The position numbers were made by a program, and so were the translations under genes. From NCBI GenBank assembly GCA_020846515.1, contig JADLDX010000032.1, positions 1-6,262 of the forward strand: a stretch of 6,262 nucleotides of DNA. The letters are read 5' to 3'. Positions 5,408 to 6,262 of this stretch are shown here, one piece after another; positions within the stretch are counted from its first letter, which is position 1; every line of letters begins with the position of its first letter. Source of the stretch: Pirellulaceae bacterium (GTDB taxonomy: Bacteria; Planctomycetota; Planctomycetia; Pirellulales; Pirellulaceae). The notes beneath the pieces are model-generated. The model was not told where the DNA came from and did not search any database. It saw only the letters and a list, made by a program, of their open reading frames with translations.

Positions 5408-5776
5408 TTAGAACTGCAAACCACCTTCGCGAGCCGCAGTGGCCAAAGCAGCCACGCGACCATGGAACCTGCTGGCACCACGGTCGAAACATGCCTTGGT
5501 GATGCCCGCCGCCAATGCTCGTTCAGCAATCACTTTACCGATCACAGAGGCGGCTTCGCAGTTATCGCCCGACTTCACCTGGTCGCGGACCGTCTTATCG
5601 CGAGTGCTGGCCGAAACCAACGTCCGACCGGCATCGTCATCGATCAACTGGCAACCCACATGCTTGAGCGTCCGCTGAACGCACAGGCGCGGACGAGCCG
5701 AAGTGCCATGCATGGCCTTGCGAACTCGCCATTGGCGTCGCTGGCGCTGACCGTTGATGATCTTCTTCATCTTCAT
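5408..5776 (-). CDS. rplR: Ribosomal protein uL18 (L18)
   Basis: This 122-residue large-subunit protein binds 5S rRNA and helps dock it in the central protuberance. A basic N-terminus (residues 1-30, rich in R and K) precedes the alpha/beta domain. The family C-terminus is clear: [26 protein letters not shown] (about residues 97-122, where FDRGG..YHGRV is usual). I chose the ATG at 5776 because an AGG at 5786-5784 lies 7 nt upstream and because 117-122 residues is normal for L18. A second ATG at 5770 is possible but more distant from the ribosome-binding site. The frame stays open upstream to a GTG at 5932, which would add 52 residues, but that start has no convincing Shine-Dalgarno sequence. 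It lies between rplF and rpsE as in the standard spc order. Confidence 0.95.
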   Translation of the reverse strand: MKMKKIINGQRQRRQWRVRKAMHGTSARPRLCVQRTLKHVGCQLIDDDAGRTLVSASTRDKTVRDQVKSGDNCEAASVIGKVIAERALAAGITKACFDRGASRFHGRVAALATAAREGGLQF

Positions 5777-5938
5777 AAAAACACCTAAACCCAACTTTCT
5801 CAATGCAGCGATATGAATCAAGTCACCCGAACTCGATCGGTTCTCGCACGTTTGCCTATCGCCGGGTATCCCGGTTGTTTTGTATCGACTTTTGCGTATC
5901 CGCTGGCGACTACTGATCAGCCGCCGGAACACAGCCCA

Positions 5939-6262
5939 TTACGTTGCCGACTTACCTGGTTTGAGCTTGACCACTTCGCCTTGGTAGCGAATGCCTTTGC
6001 CCTTGTATGGTTCGGGTTTGCGGAGCGAGCGAATCTGGGCGGCAAACTGGCCGACCAGCTGCTTGTCGCACCCCTTGATGACAATGTGAGTTTGATCGGG
6101 GCAAGCCACATCCAGGCCGACAGGAATGTCCTGCTTCAGCTCGTTGGCAAAGCCGACTCGCAGGTGCAAACGCTTGCCTTGCAGCGAGCAGACGTAACCT
6201 ACACCCTGAATCTCCAGACGCTTTTCGTAGCCGTTCTTAACCCCCAGGATCATGTTGTTGAT
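5939..6262 (-). CDS. rplF: Ribosomal protein uL6 (L6), C-terminal part, 5' truncated by the window
   Basis: This is a large-subunit ribosomal protein that binds 23S rRNA near the sarcin-ricin loop and the factor-binding site. The 107 visible residues cover the second L6 domain; the N-terminal domain lies beyond position 6262. The reading is open to the window edge, with I-N-N preceding the first visible Met (ATG at 6253), so that Met is internal and not a start. The C-terminal L6 signature PEPYKGKGIRY is clear, preceded by the typical IVIKGCDKQLVGQFAAQIR segment. The stop is TAA at 5941-5939. It is followed by rplR after 162 bp, a much longer gap than in most bacterial spc operons, where these genes nearly touch. 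Identification is certain; only the extent of the missing part is unknown. Confidence 0.97.
   Translation of the reverse strand: MNNMILGVKNGYEKRLEIQGVGYVCSLQGKRLHLRVGFANELKQDIPVGLDVACPDQTHIVIKGCDKQLVGQFAAQIRSLRKPEPYKGKGIRYQGEVVKLKPGKSAT

Noticed and set aside
5357..5788. Plus-strand ORF of 143 codons
   Set aside because: It is antisense to rplR and part of the rplR-rpsE gap, and its translation resembles nothing known.
1..6262. A previously undescribed multi-gene system, mobile element or CRISPR array
   Set aside because: All substantial coding capacity is explained by conserved housekeeping genes in their standard order; no repeats of CRISPR type, transposase, integrase or attachment-site features are visible.

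Overview
The window is a stretch of bacterial chromosome holding the distal half of the universal ribosomal-protein supercluster (spc operon end plus alpha operon). Every gene lies on the minus strand. Read 5'->3' on that strand the order is: rplF (C-terminal part only), rplR, rpsE, rplO, secY, adk, rpsM, rpsK, rpoA (3' end cut off at the window edge). The protein sequences look planctomycete, most like the Pirellula/Rhodopirellula group: the SecY N-terminus starting MWEKLR, the alpha C-terminal domain reading [10 protein letters not shown], the S13/S11 sequences, the broken-up operon and the wide gaps. This placement comes from recalled family resemblance, not from a search.

Layout in transcription order: 6262-5939 uL6 (partial); 162-bp gap; 5776-5408 uL18; 145-bp structured gap; 5262-4771 uS5, whose stop overlaps the start of uL15 in an ATGA; 4774-4271 uL15; 27-bp gap; 4243-2876 SecY; 130-bp gap with a strong hairpin and a possible leader ORF; 2745-2173 adenylate kinase; 137-bp gap with a good sigma70-type promoter; 2035-1652 uS13; 226-bp gap with several hairpins and an unrecognised 66-codon ORF; 1425-1045 uS11; 100-bp gap with two hairpins; 944-1 RNA polymerase alpha. 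No gene-free stretch exceeds 300 bp.

The genes serve translation (large-subunit uL6, uL18 and uL15; small-subunit uS5, uS13 and uS11), membrane protein export (SecY), nucleotide balance (Adk) and transcription (RpoA). Several genes common in this cluster elsewhere are absent from their usual slots: rpmD, map, infA, rpmJ and rpsD.

I see no novel multi-gene system, mobile element, CRISPR array, tRNA or rRNA. The interest is in expression control. Three genes start with GTG, two of them with the Shine-Dalgarno sequence lying inside a longer TTG-initiated reading. The rpsE ribosome-binding site sits in a hairpin loop. A possible leader ORF overlaps the adk start, and palindromes recur in the long intergenic gaps.
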